Source: an uncultured bacterium
Lineage (GTDB): Bacteria; Patescibacteriota; Minisyncoccia; Phycocordibacterales; UBA9973
Assembly: GCA_903894565.1 (NCBI GenBank)
Contig: CAITQP010000003.1
Span: 1 to 39,214, forward strand
Direction: 5' to 3'
Length of the DNA stretch: 39,214 nucleotides
Position numbers and translations under genes: made by a program
Shown here: one piece after another, positions 17,379-27,265 of the stretch
How positions within the stretch are numbered: position 1 is the first letter of the stretch
Layout: each line of letters starts with the position of its first letter
Notes under the pieces: generated by a model
Told to the model about the DNA's origin: nothing
The model's database searches: none
What the model saw: the letters and a program-made list of their open reading frames with translations, nothing else

Positions 17379-18643
17379 TGGTTACGGAGAGCTTCTTCTT
17401 CTGCGAATATACAGGTAGGGCAGGATTCGGTGAGCATGCCTCCTTCGCGCCACACGGTAAACGCTTTTCCTAAAGGAAGAATAGAAAGAAAGAATTTGAA
17501 GTCGATGATTTGACGAAGCCACCAAAACAAGCGACCGCTCAGCGTGATATTTTTGAATGTGAGTACGGCCCAATCTTCTCCGATTGGAACCACATATGGT
17601 GTTATGCGCGGATCGTGACGGGGAAGTTTTTTGTGACGAATGATATTTGCAATCATTTCTCCCATATAATTTCCATCGTAGATTGCTGTTTGCGCTGTGC
17701 CAGAAAAGGGTGTGGCTGCTCCGTCACCGATAGCGAACACTGTGTCGAGGTCTAAAACTTTTAGATGCTCGTCAACGAGTATTCGTCCTGACTTATCAAG
17801 TGGGAGTCCTTGGATCAGAGTGTGCACGCGGTTTGGTCTGACGCCAGCCGTCCAGACGACCGTCTTTGCATTGAGTGCGATGTCCTTCATGTAGACACCC
17901 TTTTCATCTTCACTCGTAACTGCATGATTGAGAATAATATTGATGCCGAGTTTGTCGAGACGCTTTACAGCACACTCCGAAACCGTCTCCGTCATTGTTG
18001 GGAGGAGACGGGGAGCTGCTTGGAGAATATCAACCGTTACGAGCTTTTCTGAAATAGAATGAATACGTGCGAGGCTTCGTGCATAACGCCTGATCTCTCC
18101 TGCGAGTTCGACTCCTGCAGGACCGCCTCCAACAATAACAAATTGGAATTGTGGCATGAGTTCAGCTTTTGAAAGACTTGAATGGTCATCGAACAATTCA
18201 TGTAAGTGGTTTTTCAGTTTTAGTGCTGACCCAACTGATTTGATTGTATACGCATTTTGTTCTACTCCTGGTATACCAAAATATGCAGTCTCTGCGCCAA
18301 GTGCAAGGACGAGGTAGTCATAGTGGTAGACGGAACCGCTTACTCCAGTGAGTGTTTTGGTTGAGACGGAACCTCCGGTAATTGTATCAATAACATACTC
18401 AATTTTTTTCTTTCCAATGATGTCTCCAAGGGGGATACAGGTTTCCATCGGTGATTTACCTGTTGCGAGTTTGTAGAGTGCCGGTGTGTACTCAAAATGA
18501 TGACGATCTGAAACGAGCGTTATGATCAGGTTGGGGATTTTTGCTTTTTCCAAACGAAGTGCCGTGCGGATTCCTCCGAAGCCTCCGCCGACGATGAGCA
18601 CACGTGTTGGATTTTCAGGAACACCGGCGAATGATGAATTCAT
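17375..18643 (-). CDS. ndh: Type II NADH dehydrogenase (NDH-2) family FAD oxidoreductase
   Basis: A 422-aa two-dinucleotide-fold flavoprotein. The FAD motif VGGGFGGIRTAL starts near residue 18, the NAD motif VIVGGGPAGVELAGE near 170, and the flavin motif VFAIGDGA lies toward the C-terminus. The tail (RLFWWLRQIIDFKFFLSIL) is amphipathic and hydrophobic, as in NDH-2 enzymes that attach to the membrane. The expected reaction is NADH oxidation with quinone reduction and no proton pumping; no quinone or terminal oxidase gene is in the window, so the acceptor is unknown. Other members of the family, such as ferredoxin reductase-like proteins, remain possible. The promoter is divergent from the gene at 18710. 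Confidence 0.87.
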   Translation of the reverse strand: MNSSFAGVPENPTRVLIVGGGFGGIRTALRLEKAKIPNLIITLVSDRHHFEYTPALYKLATGKSPMETCIPLGDIIGKKKIEYVIDTITGGSVSTKTLTGVSGSVYHYDYLVLALGAETAYFGIPGVEQNAYTIKSVGSALKLKNHLHELFDDHSSLSKAELMPQFQFVIVGGGPAGVELAGEIRRYARSLARIHSISEKLVTVDILQAAPRLLPTMTETVSECAVKRLDKLGINIILNHAVTSEDEKGVYMKDIALNAKTVVWTAGVRPNRVHTLIQGLPLDKSGRILVDEHLKVLDLDTVFAIGDGAATPFSGTAQTAIYDGNYMGEMIANIIRHKKLPRHDPRITPYVVPIGEDWAVLTFKNITLSGRLFWWLRQIIDFKFFLSILPLGKAFTVWREGGMLTESCPTCIFAEEEALRNH

Positions 18644-18652
18644 GTCGCTTAT

Positions 18653-18680
18653 ATTGTATCACGCTCGGAGGCGTTGCCAA
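18653..18680 (-). promoter_or_regulatory. NDH-2 promoter, minus strand
   Basis: Read on the minus strand: TTGGCA (18680-18675), a 16-nt spacer and extended -10 TGATACAAT (core 18658-18653), 9 nt before the ATG at 18643. The -35 shares bases with the plus-strand -35 of the 18710 gene. Confidence 0.65.
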
Positions 18681-18702
18681 AAATGGTGAGTGCGGGTATA
18701 GT
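18674..18702 (+). promoter_or_regulatory. Promoter of the 18710 gene
   Basis: TTGCCA (18674-18679), a 17-nt spacer and TATAGT (18697-18702), 7 nt before the ATG at 18710. This decides the start: the TTG at 18674 that would open a longer frame is the -35 itself. Confidence 0.72.
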
Positions 18703-18709
18703 TCTCGAT

Positions 18710-19021
18710 ATGGGAATTCAAACATTTTTAATGAAGAAGGCATTACAAGCGAAAGGTATGTCCAAAGAACAGGCCGAGATGATTGCTGATAAACTCGAGA
18801 AAGATCCATCAATCGCCGAAAAAATGAAAGCACTTGAGAGTAACAAAGAGCTCAAGACGCTTTTTGAAAATATTCAAAAAGAAATCGAAGAAAAAACAAA
18901 GGGTGGCATGCCAGAACAATACGCAGCAATGGCCGTTATGACAAAATACAAAGAACAGGTCACAAAGCACCGAGAAGAGCTTGCGCCAATTATGGAACTC
19001 ATGATGGGATTGAAAGCATAG
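18710..19021 (+). CDS. Small helical protein, unknown function
   Basis: A 103-aa, Met- and Lys/Glu-rich, predicted all-helical protein (MGIQTFLMKKALQAKGMSKE...). It is not recognised. There is no signal peptide, membrane helix or Cys. The segment MSKEQAEMIADKLEKDPS resembles short helical hairpins but gives no family call. The gene ends 10 nt before mscL, so the two are probably co-transcribed. The start is fixed by the promoter at 18674-18702. The product is probably cytoplasmic; a role linked to MscL is only suggested by position. Confidence 0.75.
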   Translation: MGIQTFLMKKALQAKGMSKEQAEMIADKLEKDPSIAEKMKALESNKELKTLFENIQKEIEEKTKGGMPEQYAAMAVMTKYKEQVTKHREELAPIMELMMGLKA

Positions 19022-19031
19022 AGAAAATCAT

Positions 19032-19433
19032 ATGTTAAAAGATTTTAAACAATTCTTGCTTCGAGGGAATGTTGTTGATCTCGCGGTTGGCGTGGTCATT
19101 GGCGCAGCGTTTGGTTCAATCGTCACTGCGCTTGTGACAGATTTGATTACGCCGCTTATTGCAGCGGTCGCGAAAGTTCCTGATTTTTCCGGAATGTATT
19201 TTACGTTACATGGAAGCAAATTTATGTACGGACATTTTGTGAATGCATTCGTTTCGTTTCTACTTGTGTCGAGTTCCGTATTCTTTTTTGTGGTGAAGCC
19301 AATGAACGCACTTATCTTGCGTTCACGCAAAGAAAAATCAATTGATCCAACAACAAAAAAATGTCCGGAATGTTTGAGTGAAATTCCGATCGAGGCAAAA
19401 CGATGTTCACATTGCACACAAGTAGTCGCGTAG
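19032..19433 (+). CDS. mscL: Large-conductance mechanosensitive channel with C-terminal zinc ribbon
   Basis: A 133-aa MscL. The N-terminal amphipathic helix (MLKDFKQFLLRGNVVDLAVG) and first transmembrane helix (VVIGAAFGSIVTALVTDLI) are typical, and the second helix spans about 70-90. The channel opens under membrane tension to release solutes during osmotic downshock. In place of the usual helical tail there is a zinc ribbon with Cys111/Cys114 and Cys125/Cys128 (CPEC...CSHC). The ATG is 10 nt after the preceding stop, with no Shine-Dalgarno site. Identity is secure; the ribbon's role is unknown. Confidence 0.94.
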   Translation: MLKDFKQFLLRGNVVDLAVGVVIGAAFGSIVTALVTDLITPLIAAVAKVPDFSGMYFTLHGSKFMYGHFVNAFVSFLLVSSSVFFFVVKPMNALILRSRKEKSIDPTTKKCPECLSEIPIEAKRCSHCTQVVA

Positions 19434-19481
19434 CGATGCGTGGAACACATTTTTACGCAAATCGACAGAACTCCAGATTGT

Positions 19482-19509
19482 TTGAGTGTTGATGAATACC
19501 TGTTATTAT
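19482..19509 (+). promoter_or_regulatory. Promoter of the giant surface protein gene
   Basis: TTGAGT (19482-19487), a 16-nt spacer and extended -10 TGTTATTAT (core 19504-19509). The predicted transcript start near 19516 leaves about 18 nt of leader to ATG 19534, without a Shine-Dalgarno match. This rules out the upstream TTG start at 19486. Confidence 0.62.
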
Positions 19510-19533
19510 GTTGATGTGTTTTCACTAAAGAAT

Positions 19534-22500
19534 ATGAAACAAAACATTAGAACTCTTGCGCTCGGTTTTATTTTGAGCTGGGCGCTATTTTTCCCTTTTT
19601 CAGACGTTCGTGCATTTAGTACGATTTCTACCGGTGCTGGAACTTCACCCAATTATTCAAGTGTTTCTGGAAAGAAACTCTATGTTGGAAACGCAAGTGA
19701 CAACGTCCTTGTGGTGAATAGTGTTGATGATTCGCTCTCTCAGATTCCAGTTGGGGGTCCAACCGGTTTTTCTGTCCCTGTTGGGAACAAAGTGTATTTT
19801 GAAACGAACAACGGCATTGCGGTCATTAACACAACAAACGACACTCTCCTGACAACTATTGCTATTTCTGGAATGAACGGGCTAGGGGGAACATACGGAA
19901 CTGTTGTCGGTACGCGATTGTATTGGGGTAATATTTCAAGCACGACACTTTCCGTAATTGATACAACGACCGATACAGTCATTGGAAGTCCGATTGCTGT
20001 TGGAAGTGTTCCATTTTCCGCGAGCGTTGTTGGAACGTATCTCTATCTCAACTGTCAAAGCTCAAATAGTGTGTATGTTATTGATACCGATCCGCTCTCG
20101 TCACACTACAATACTGTTATTGCGACGATACCTGTTGGGGGGAGTCCATACTATTCGACTGCATTTGGAAAAAAAGTGTACGTTAGTAATAACCAGGATG
20201 GAACAGACTCAGTGATCGATGCAGATCCTCAGTCTGCATCGTTCAATCAAGTTATCGGAAGCCCGATTCCTGTTGGAACTGCTCCGTATACAGCAAGATC
20301 AATCGGACATAAGATTTATGTGAGTGTATATGGAGACAACGCCGAAGCAGTGATTGATACGACCGATACGACCCCTTCATTCCCGGGTGGTAGACTTGAA
20401 AAAAAAATTTCAACAGGACGAAGCCCTGATTACGCGCGTTTTGTGGGAACACAATTATTTGTTGCAAACCAAAGTGATGGTAGCGTATCCGTAATTGATA
20501 CTGACACTGAAACGAATATCGGTACGATTACTGGAACGGGTATTCGATATCCAAGTGTGATCGGAACAAAAGTATATGTTCCATCACTTGGCTCTGATTT
20601 TATTGCAGTCATTGATTCGACAACTGATGTAACGGGCAATTTTCCCGAGCTCGAAGCCTTTCGTTCAACGAATGGTGATGGAACGTATGGGCCCACAGAC
20701 ACCATCAACATCACAGCGCAGTTCGGTCGTCCGCTCCATTCAGGTTCAACCATGACGGTGCAACTCAATACAGGTGCAGTTGTTGTGTTGAATTCAGTGT
20801 CGGGAACAGAACTCTCGGGGACATACACGGTGGGCGCAAACGATCAGACTCCTGACCTGGCCGTCGTAGCTATCGTAAGTGCTTCAGTGACTGATACAAC
20901 GAATCACACGCGAACGCACTACACGATACCGTATTCTGCTGGTACATTTACGGCAGAAAATTCTCTGATTGAACGTAACATCGGTGATACCAAAAATATT
21001 GTCATCGGAAATTATTTTTCTATTCCAGTTGGAAATAACCCATACCAAATATCTCCCGTCGTTACAGTCAGTGGTATAAAGTACGTCTACGTCGCAAACC
21101 AAGGAGACGGTACCGTATCAGTCATTCGTTTGTCTGATACGACAGTCGTTGATACGGTCACTGTTGGTTCTGAACCATACGGAGTCACCACGGCAACAGT
21201 TTCCGGTGTTGTGTATTTGTACATTGCGAACATTGGATCGAAGTCTGTATCTGTGATTGATTCACGAACGAATACTGTTGTCGCGACTGTTACAGTTGGA
21301 TTGAATCCTTACTACGTTGCGACTGTTGGTACGAATGTGTACGTGACAAACGGATTATCCAATACTGTATCTGTCATTGATGCAACAACGAATACGCTTG
21401 AGGCGACTGTTGAAGTTGGATCATATCCACGTGGTATTAAAGCGCATGGTACTGATTTGTATGTTGCAGATTATGGTGATATCAACAACAACTACGGCGG
21501 GGGAAATACGATTTCTGTAATTGACGGCAATCCTGCTTCGCCGACCTTCAATCGTGTTACTGCGACAATCGTTTCTCCAGGTGGGAGCGCTGGTCCTCGT
21601 GGAGTAACAGTGCACACTGATGCAACGTATGGTGACAAAGTGTACGTTACCAATTTCCGCTCCGACAGTGTCTCGGTCATTGATGCGAATCCTGCGCATG
21701 TGAGTACCTACAATACAATTGTGCAGACGATTGCGGTCGGTAAAGGTCCGCGCGGGATGACAGTGTATGGTAATTATGTGTACGTAGAAAATTTTGATGA
21801 CGGCACGATTTCCATTATCGATACAACAGCGAATGGTGGCCTGGGTGGGCTCGCTGGTTCGGTTGACCCAGCAGGACACTCACCGTCAGGTATCATTCCT
21901 GTCACTGGTACGGGGATAGCGATTCCAGGAATTTACTATTCGCGTTTTCAAGATAACGCAGTTTCGATTCTCGACACCTCAACCAATCAAATATACCCAC
22001 CGCACGCAGCGACAGCCTACACATTTTCTGGACCTACGACGGGAGTGTTGAATACGCCATCAGCACAATTTTCTGTTCAGGTGAACGGAACATTTTCCGG
22101 ATCAGTCACGATTACGCCGTCTGGAGGGGGACTCTCCACACCAATTGTTCTTTCGTTTGCAAGTTCGCCAACACAATTTTTTACTATTACACCAACGAGC
22201 ACTGGTTCAATAACGCTTACCGCTTCAAACAATGGTTCTTTAGTTGACCCTTCATCACTGTCTTACCTCTCCTACAATACTGTTCCGTTCGCTTCGACGG
22301 GAAGCGCGAGTACGATTACGGCGACAACAGTTCAATTGAATGGTTCTGTCACAGATATAGGTACTAGTACAGTGACAACCACAGGATTTCATTTTGGTAC
22401 CGATCCATCACTTGCAACATTTGAGGATACTCGTACGATCAACCTCACTATTAATTCTGGGTCAACGCTCTTCTCGAGAAACAATTCAGGATTGCTCTGT

Positions 22501-25500
22501 AATACGATGTATTATTTCGAGGCATATGCGATCAATAGTAGTGGCACTGGGTATGGATCAATCGCAAGTTTTCGAACTGATACGTGTGGAACACGAGCGG
22601 GAACGATTCCGTGGTACGACAGCGCGTGGAGTTATCGTACGAAGTTGACCATCGACCGAACAAAGGTTTCAAATAGTGACCAGACTGATTTTCCTGTACT
22701 TATTGCAACAACAAATCCACTTTGGAAAAGTGTAAACCATTCAGGTCACGTAGGTCTTGATACAGGGAATGATATCGTATTTGTGAGTGATGACGGGGTA
22801 AAGAAACTGAATCACGAAATTGAATCATATGATCCCTCGACTGGTGCACTTGTTGCGTGGGTGCGTGTTCCGACTCTCTCGTATACAGCAGATATGCACC
22901 TGTACATGTATTACGGCAATCCGTCTGCGAGTGATCAATCGAATCCAACTGCAGTGTGGAGTAATCATTTCACACGGGTATACCATTTATCTGACAGTGG
23001 TCCAGCTGTCGTAAAAGATGCAACTGGTACTCATGATGGAACCGCAAGTGGGGCTGTTACCTTTGGACAGACGGGGGCAATAGACGCAGCAACGACATTC
23101 GACGGTACAACAGGTGGTGATATTGATACTGGATACGTGCTCCCATCTTCTAATTTTTCAATTAGTACATGGGCGAAGTCTTCGGCGACGGGTATCAACA
23201 ATCGTCTTCTCGGCGCAAACGGTACAAATATTATTTGGGGAGCACGAAATGTATCTACGAGTCTTCTCTCTACACTCAATGGTACGAACGGACAGGGTAG
23301 CATAAACGTGAACGTTCCAAATCTCTCAGGTGACTGGCACTACCTTGAACTTACAACGGACGACACCGATGGAACGCATTTGTACGATGATGGAGTCCTT
23401 GTCGGAAGCGCAAATATAAAAAGCATTCTCGCTACGGATTCGCTGCATATCGGTAACGATGCCGATGGTTCGCCGACCGATATGTTTGATGGATCGGTAG
23501 ACGAATTTCATACCGCAACAACCGCTCGTTCTGCTGATTGGGTCGCGACTGAATTTGCGAACCAGCAATCTCCACACACGTTTTACGCTCTTTCGGGAGA
23601 AGAAAATCAAGGATTTTCAATCAACGACGGGGCAACGACAACTGTGAATCCAACAGTGACACTTTCACTCACCTGTGTCGGCACACCAGGTTCATGTACA
23701 GAAATGCAATTTTCAGATGATGGAGTCACATACTCTCCATTTGAAGCATTCTCATCAACCAAGAGCTATACGATGGGAGGTGGTGACGGCACGAAGACCA
23801 TAACTGTGGTATTTAAAGACGCAGGAGGTAACGTGAGTGCTCCGTTGTCTGCAAACATTGTGCTCGACTCCACAGGTCCAAACGGTTCAGTCGTTATTAA
23901 TGGCGGAGCTGAATCAACACGATCACAAGACGTGACGCTTACACTTGATTGCACCGATACGGCGACGTCGTGTGTAAACATGCAATTTTCAAATGATGGC
24001 ACGACGTACACATCGCTCGAACCATTTGCTTCAAGCAAGAGTTATACACTCTCGCCAGGGCTTGGTCTTAAGACCGTGTATGTGAAATTCACTGATGAAC
24101 TCGGAAATGTGAGTTCTGCATTTTCAGCTGGTATTGATTACGAGATTACAGCTCCGGCAGTTTCAACGACTACGCCACTCACATTTGTGACGAAGACGAG
24201 CGCGGTGCTTGTCGCATCAATTACGAGTATTGGCACAAGTACGGTTACGACAACAGGTTTCATTTACGGTACAGACGCGGCACTCAATACCTCAAGTGAT
24301 GCGCATACGAGTGGACGTTCGATTACATCGATGCCAACGAGTTTCAGTGAAGTCATTTCAGGACTGACATGTGACACGACGTACTACTATCGTGCGTATG
24401 CAACGAATAGTGAGGCAACAGGAAGGGGTTCAATTCAGAGTTTTGTCACTCCGCACTGTATGAGTACTGGAAGTATCGCGACGTGTGGCGAGCTTGCCGA
24501 TATAAGCACCGATCTCACTATGACATACACACTTCGTTCAGATCTTGATTGTACGAATGCACCACTCGAACCACTCGGTACGACGGGTAGTCCGTTCACC
24601 GGTACGTTTGATGGACAAGGTCACACGATTACCGGAATGACACTTTCCGGAACAAATGATGTTGGATTGTTCGGAGTCGCACAAGGAGCAACGATTCGCA
24701 ACCTCGGATTGATATCAGTGAATGTGAGCGGAAGAAATCAGGTGGGTGCGCTCGTAGGTTCTGCAAAAGATACGACCACACTGTCGCATTGTTTTGCGAC
24801 AGGAAGGGTGAATGGATCAAGCGGTGCATCGGTTGGCGGATTGATTGGATACACAAATGGCACTGTAACGATCGCACAATCATATTCAACTGCGTCTGTC
24901 ACGGGAGCTCCGGGTCAGTACTCTGTTGGAGGATTGGTTGGCCAAGAAGATGCTGCGCTCACGATTACCGATTCATACGCGATAGGAAATGTGATTGGTG
25001 GAAACGACGGTGGACTCATTGGAAATACCAACGGAACGGTGACGATTACAAATTCGTTTGCATCTGGATCGGTTACGAATCGTACACGCGGAACGTATGC
25101 AGGAGGACTCGTTGCGAGCACGTCAGGTGTGCTTCACATCATGAATTCGTATAGTGCAGGAAGCGTGAGTGGTAGTGGAACGCTCGGCGGATTGCTTGGT
25201 TTGTCGAATGGTTCGACCGTTCTTACAAACTCATATTTCACTGACGCAAGCGTAAACAATGCCAAGGGCACGCTCGTTGGCTCTGTGAGTCTCCTTAAGA
25301 CAATCAATCATGCGGTGTACGCACAAAGTGGACTATCTCCATGGAATTTTGAAACAATCTGGAAATTCGACGGGAGTACGAATGGTGGTTTTCCATTCTT
25401 GCAACCACTCGCTGCCCCAACGATAACGGTAAGCTCAGCGACGAACATTGGGACGACTACCGCATCGCCGAGCGGAACAATTGTCGCGACTGGTGGTGCT

Positions 25501-26103
25501 TCAATAACGACTCGCGGCTTCCATTACGGAGTGACAAGTAGTTACGGATCGACGACGACTGAAACTGGAAGTTTTGAGAGTGGCGATTTCACGTCGACTC
25601 TCTCAGGACTCTCGTGTGCGACACAATATCATTTCCAGGCATATGCAACGAATGCTATCGGCACAGGCGTCAGTACACCAGATGCTACATTCACAACGAA
25701 CCCGTGTCCTATCTCAAATCGTGGTCACGTTGACCAAACTTCAGGCGGTACGACAGTTACGCAATCGAATACAACAACTACAAATACACCGCAAGTACAA
25801 GTCACGCCACAGATCACGACAGGTGGAGCGTTCATCTTCAAAAAAGTACTCCGTATCGGATCGAAAGGATCAGACGTTATTGCTTTGCAAAAATATTTGA
25901 ATACCCATGGATTTTTGATTGCGAAGAAAGGCGCAGGTTCACTCGGGAAAGAATCAACATACTTCGGCAAAGCAACAGCCCTCGCCCTCGCCGCATTCCA
26001 AAACGCACACGCAAAAGAAGTCCTCACTCCCGCCGGACTCAAAAAGGGAACAGGCGTTCTTGGCTCGCTTACGATGGCGTACATCAACAAAAATCTACGC
26101 TAG
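19534..26103 (+). CDS. Giant modular surface protein (YVTN, DUF2341, LamG, GLUG, PG-binding)
   Basis: A 2189-aa exported protein. Signal peptide: MKQNIRTLALGFILSWALFF, cleaved near VRA. Domains in order: a YVTN-type beta-propeller (about 29-370), a second propeller (about 490-820) with VYVTN...SVIDA blades, an Ig-like stretch (about 828-915), an Fn3-like module (about 935-1020), DUF2341 (WYDSAWSYRTKLTI, about 1025-1150), a LamG/concanavalin-like domain (about 1160-1350), two tandem Ig-like modules sharing MQFSxDGxTYxxxExFxSxKSY (about 1364-1536), a second Fn3-like module (to about 1641), GLUG repeats (about 1700-1900), a third Fn3-like module (about 1963-2058), and a C-terminal peptidoglycan-binding domain (LRIGSKGSDVIALQKYL). 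No LPxTG motif is seen; wall attachment is probably by the last domain. It is likely an adhesin for host or surface contact; ligand unknown. Confidence 0.9.
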   Translation: MKQNIRTLALGFILSWALFFPFSDVRAFSTISTGAGTSPNYSSVSGKKLYVGNASDNVLVVNSVDDSLSQIPVGGPTGFSVPVGNKVYFETNNGIAVINTTNDTLLTTIAISGMNGLGGTYGTVVGTRLYWGNISSTTLSVIDTTTDTVIGSPIAVGSVPFSASVVGTYLYLNCQSSNSVYVIDTDPLSSHYNTVIATIPVGGSPYYSTAFGKKVYVSNNQDGTDSVIDADPQSASFNQVIGSPIPVGTAPYTARSIGHKIYVSVYGDNAEAVIDTTDTTPSFPGGRLEKKISTGRSPDYARFVGTQLFVANQSDGSVSVIDTDTETNIGTITGTGIRYPSVIGTKVYVPSLGSDFIAVIDSTTDVTGNFPELEAFRSTNGDGTYGPTDTINITAQFGRPLHSGSTMTVQLNTGAVVVLNSVSGTELSGTYTVGANDQTPDLAVVAIVSASVTDTTNHTRTHYTIPYSAGTFTAENSLIERNIGDTKNIVIGNYFSIPVGNNPYQISPVVTVSGIKYVYVANQGDGTVSVIRLSDTTVVDTVTVGSEPYGVTTATVSGVVYLYIANIGSKSVSVIDSRTNTVVATVTVGLNPYYVATVGTNVYVTNGLSNTVSVIDATTNTLEATVEVGSYPRGIKAHGTDLYVADYGDINNNYGGGNTISVIDGNPASPTFNRVTATIVSPGGSAGPRGVTVHTDATYGDKVYVTNFRSDSVSVIDANPAHVSTYNTIVQTIAVGKGPRGMTVYGNYVYVENFDDGTISIIDTTANGGLGGLAGSVDPAGHSPSGIIPVTGTGIAIPGIYYSRFQDNAVSILDTSTNQIYPPHAATAYTFSGPTTGVLNTPSAQFSVQVNGTFSGSVTITPSGGGLSTPIVLSFASSPTQFFTITPTSTGSITLTASNNGSLVDPSSLSYLSYNTVPFASTGSASTITATTVQLNGSVTDIGTSTVTTTGFHFGTDPSLATFEDTRTINLTINSGSTLFSRNNSGLLCNTMYYFEAYAINSSGTGYGSIASFRTDTCGTRAGTIPWYDSAWSYRTKLTIDRTKVSNSDQTDFPVLIATTNPLWKSVNHSGHVGLDTGNDIVFVSDDGVKKLNHEIESYDPSTGALVAWVRVPTLSYTADMHLYMYYGNPSASDQSNPTAVWSNHFTRVYHLSDSGPAVVKDATGTHDGTASGAVTFGQTGAIDAATTFDGTTGGDIDTGYVLPSSNFSISTWAKSSATGINNRLLGANGTNIIWGARNVSTSLLSTLNGTNGQGSINVNVPNLSGDWHYLELTTDDTDGTHLYDDGVLVGSANIKSILATDSLHIGNDADGSPTDMFDGSVDEFHTATTARSADWVATEFANQQSPHTFYALSGEENQGFSINDGATTTVNPTVTLSLTCVGTPGSCTEMQFSDDGVTYSPFEAFSSTKSYTMGGGDGTKTITVVFKDAGGNVSAPLSANIVLDSTGPNGSVVINGGAESTRSQDVTLTLDCTDTATSCVNMQFSNDGTTYTSLEPFASSKSYTLSPGLGLKTVYVKFTDELGNVSSAFSAGIDYEITAPAVSTTTPLTFVTKTSAVLVASITSIGTSTVTTTGFIYGTDAALNTSSDAHTSGRSITSMPTSFSEVISGLTCDTTYYYRAYATNSEATGRGSIQSFVTPHCMSTGSIATCGELADISTDLTMTYTLRSDLDCTNAPLEPLGTTGSPFTGTFDGQGHTITGMTLSGTNDVGLFGVAQGATIRNLGLISVNVSGRNQVGALVGSAKDTTTLSHCFATGRVNGSSGASVGGLIGYTNGTVTIAQSYSTASVTGAPGQYSVGGLVGQEDAALTITDSYAIGNVIGGNDGGLIGNTNGTVTITNSFASGSVTNRTRGTYAGGLVASTSGVLHIMNSYSAGSVSGSGTLGGLLGLSNGSTVLTNSYFTDASVNNAKGTLVGSVSLLKTINHAVYAQSGLSPWNFETIWKFDGSTNGGFPFLQPLAAPTITVSSATNIGTTTASPSGTIVATGGASITTRGFHYGVTSSYGSTTTETGSFESGDFTSTLSGLSCATQYHFQAYATNAIGTGVSTPDATFTTNPCPISNRGHVDQTSGGTTVTQSNTTTTNTPQVQVTPQITTGGAFIFKKVLRIGSKGSDVIALQKYLNTHGFLIAKKGAGSLGKESTYFGKATALALAAFQNAHAKEVLTPAGLKKGTGVLGSLTMAYINKNLR

Positions 26104-26114
26104 AAAATAACCAA

Positions 26115-26143
26115 TTGAGTTTTTGTCGAAAAAAGGCTATAGT
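26115..26143 (+). promoter_or_regulatory. ychF promoter
   Basis: TTGAGT (26115-26120), a 17-nt spacer and TATAGT (26138-26143), 9 nt before ATG 26153. The longer frame from 26123 would begin inside the promoter. Confidence 0.72.
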
Positions 26144-26152
26144 CCTTGCATC

Positions 26153-27265
26153 ATGAGTCTTTCAATCGGAATCGTAGGCCTGCCAAACGTTGGAAAATCA
26201 ACGCTTTTTAACGCATTGACCAAAAAGGGTGTGCCAGCAGAGAATTATCCATTTTGTACGATTGACCCTTCTGTCGGTATCGTTGGTGTGCCCGACGAGC
26301 GTCTTCAAAAACTTGCGACGTTTTCACAAACAAATAAAATCATTCCCGCAGCGATTGAGTTCGTTGATATCGCGGGCCTTGTTGCTGGTGCCGCCAAAGG
26401 TGAAGGACTCGGAAACAAATTCCTAGCCAACATTCGCGAGACAGATGCCATTTTTGAAATGGTTCGTATTTTTCCAATCAAAGCTGAAAAGGGAACTGAC
26501 ATCATGCATGTCTATGGTGATATTGATCCACTTCGTGATATCAAAGTCATCAACATGGAATTGTTGCTCGCCGATCTTGAGACTGCGACGAAGCGTATGA
26601 ACAACATTTCGCGAGACGCGAAACGTGGCGACAAGGAGGCGGTCATCGAAGAAGGAGCACTCAAGAAAATTCTCGAGGCGCTCGAGGCTGAACAAATGGT
26701 TAACACGATTGCCTTTGATGACAAAGAAATACCAAAGGTTCATCAGCTTGGCTTGCTCACAGCAAAACCGATACTCTACGGATTGAACAAACGCGCCGGT
26801 ACAAAAAATCTCGACGAGACGAACCCAGAACTCTTCAAACAATTGTGTGACTATATTCTCTCGACAGGTGCGCAGTACGTCGTACTTGATGCGAAGATCG
26901 AAGACGAACTCAAAGATTTTGAAGGTGACGAAAAGGAAATGTTCCGCACTGAAATGGGTGGTGGCGATAATGGAATCAACAGCCTCATTACGGCTGCATA
27001 TAAATTGCTCGGACTTGAGACATACTTCACAACAGGTGTCGAAGAGACTCGCGCATGGACTATTCACGCGGGTAGTACTGCTCCCGTCGCTGGAATGGCA
27101 ATCCACACTGATTTCAAAGAGAAATTCATTCGTGCTGAAATTATTAATTGGCAAGACCTTCTCAATGCTGGCTCATACGCCGAAGCTCGCTCGAAAGGCA
27201 AAGTCCGCACAGAAGGCAAAGAATATATTGTCAAAGACGGTGACGTGATTGAGTTTAAAATCTAG
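26153..27265 (+). CDS. ychF: YchF/OLA1 family ribosome-binding ATPase
   Basis: A 370-aa P-loop protein of the Obg-related YchF family, which hydrolyses ATP rather than GTP and binds the ribosome. It has G1 [10 protein letters not shown]2-G3 region [18 protein letters not shown] and [20 protein letters not shown], a coiled-coil arm near the middle, and the C-terminal TGS domain ([17 protein letters not shown] ... [17 protein letters not shown]). The noncanonical G4 motif is consistent with ATP preference, known for the family. Length is typical. The upstream extension (MSKKGYSPCI) overlaps the promoter and is rejected. The 3' end of the gene holds the -35 of the next gene. Confidence 0.96.
   Translation: MSLSIGIVGLPNVGKSTLFNALTKKGVPAENYPFCTIDPSVGIVGVPDERLQKLATFSQTNKIIPAAIEFVDIAGLVAGAAKGEGLGNKFLANIRETDAIFEMVRIFPIKAEKGTDIMHVYGDIDPLRDIKVINMELLLADLETATKRMNNISRDAKRGDKEAVIEEGALKKILEALEAEQMVNTIAFDDKEIPKVHQLGLLTAKPILYGLNKRAGTKNLDETNPELFKQLCDYILSTGAQYVVLDAKIEDELKDFEGDEKEMFRTEMGGGDNGINSLITAAYKLLGLETYFTTGVEETRAWTIHAGSTAPVAGMAIHTDFKEKFIRAEIINWQDLLNAGSYAEARSKGKVRTEGKEYIVKDGDVIEFKI

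Noticed and set aside
26423..27154. 243-codon minus-strand frame inside ychF
   Set aside because: Antisense to a secure YchF; composition is that of a shadow frame.
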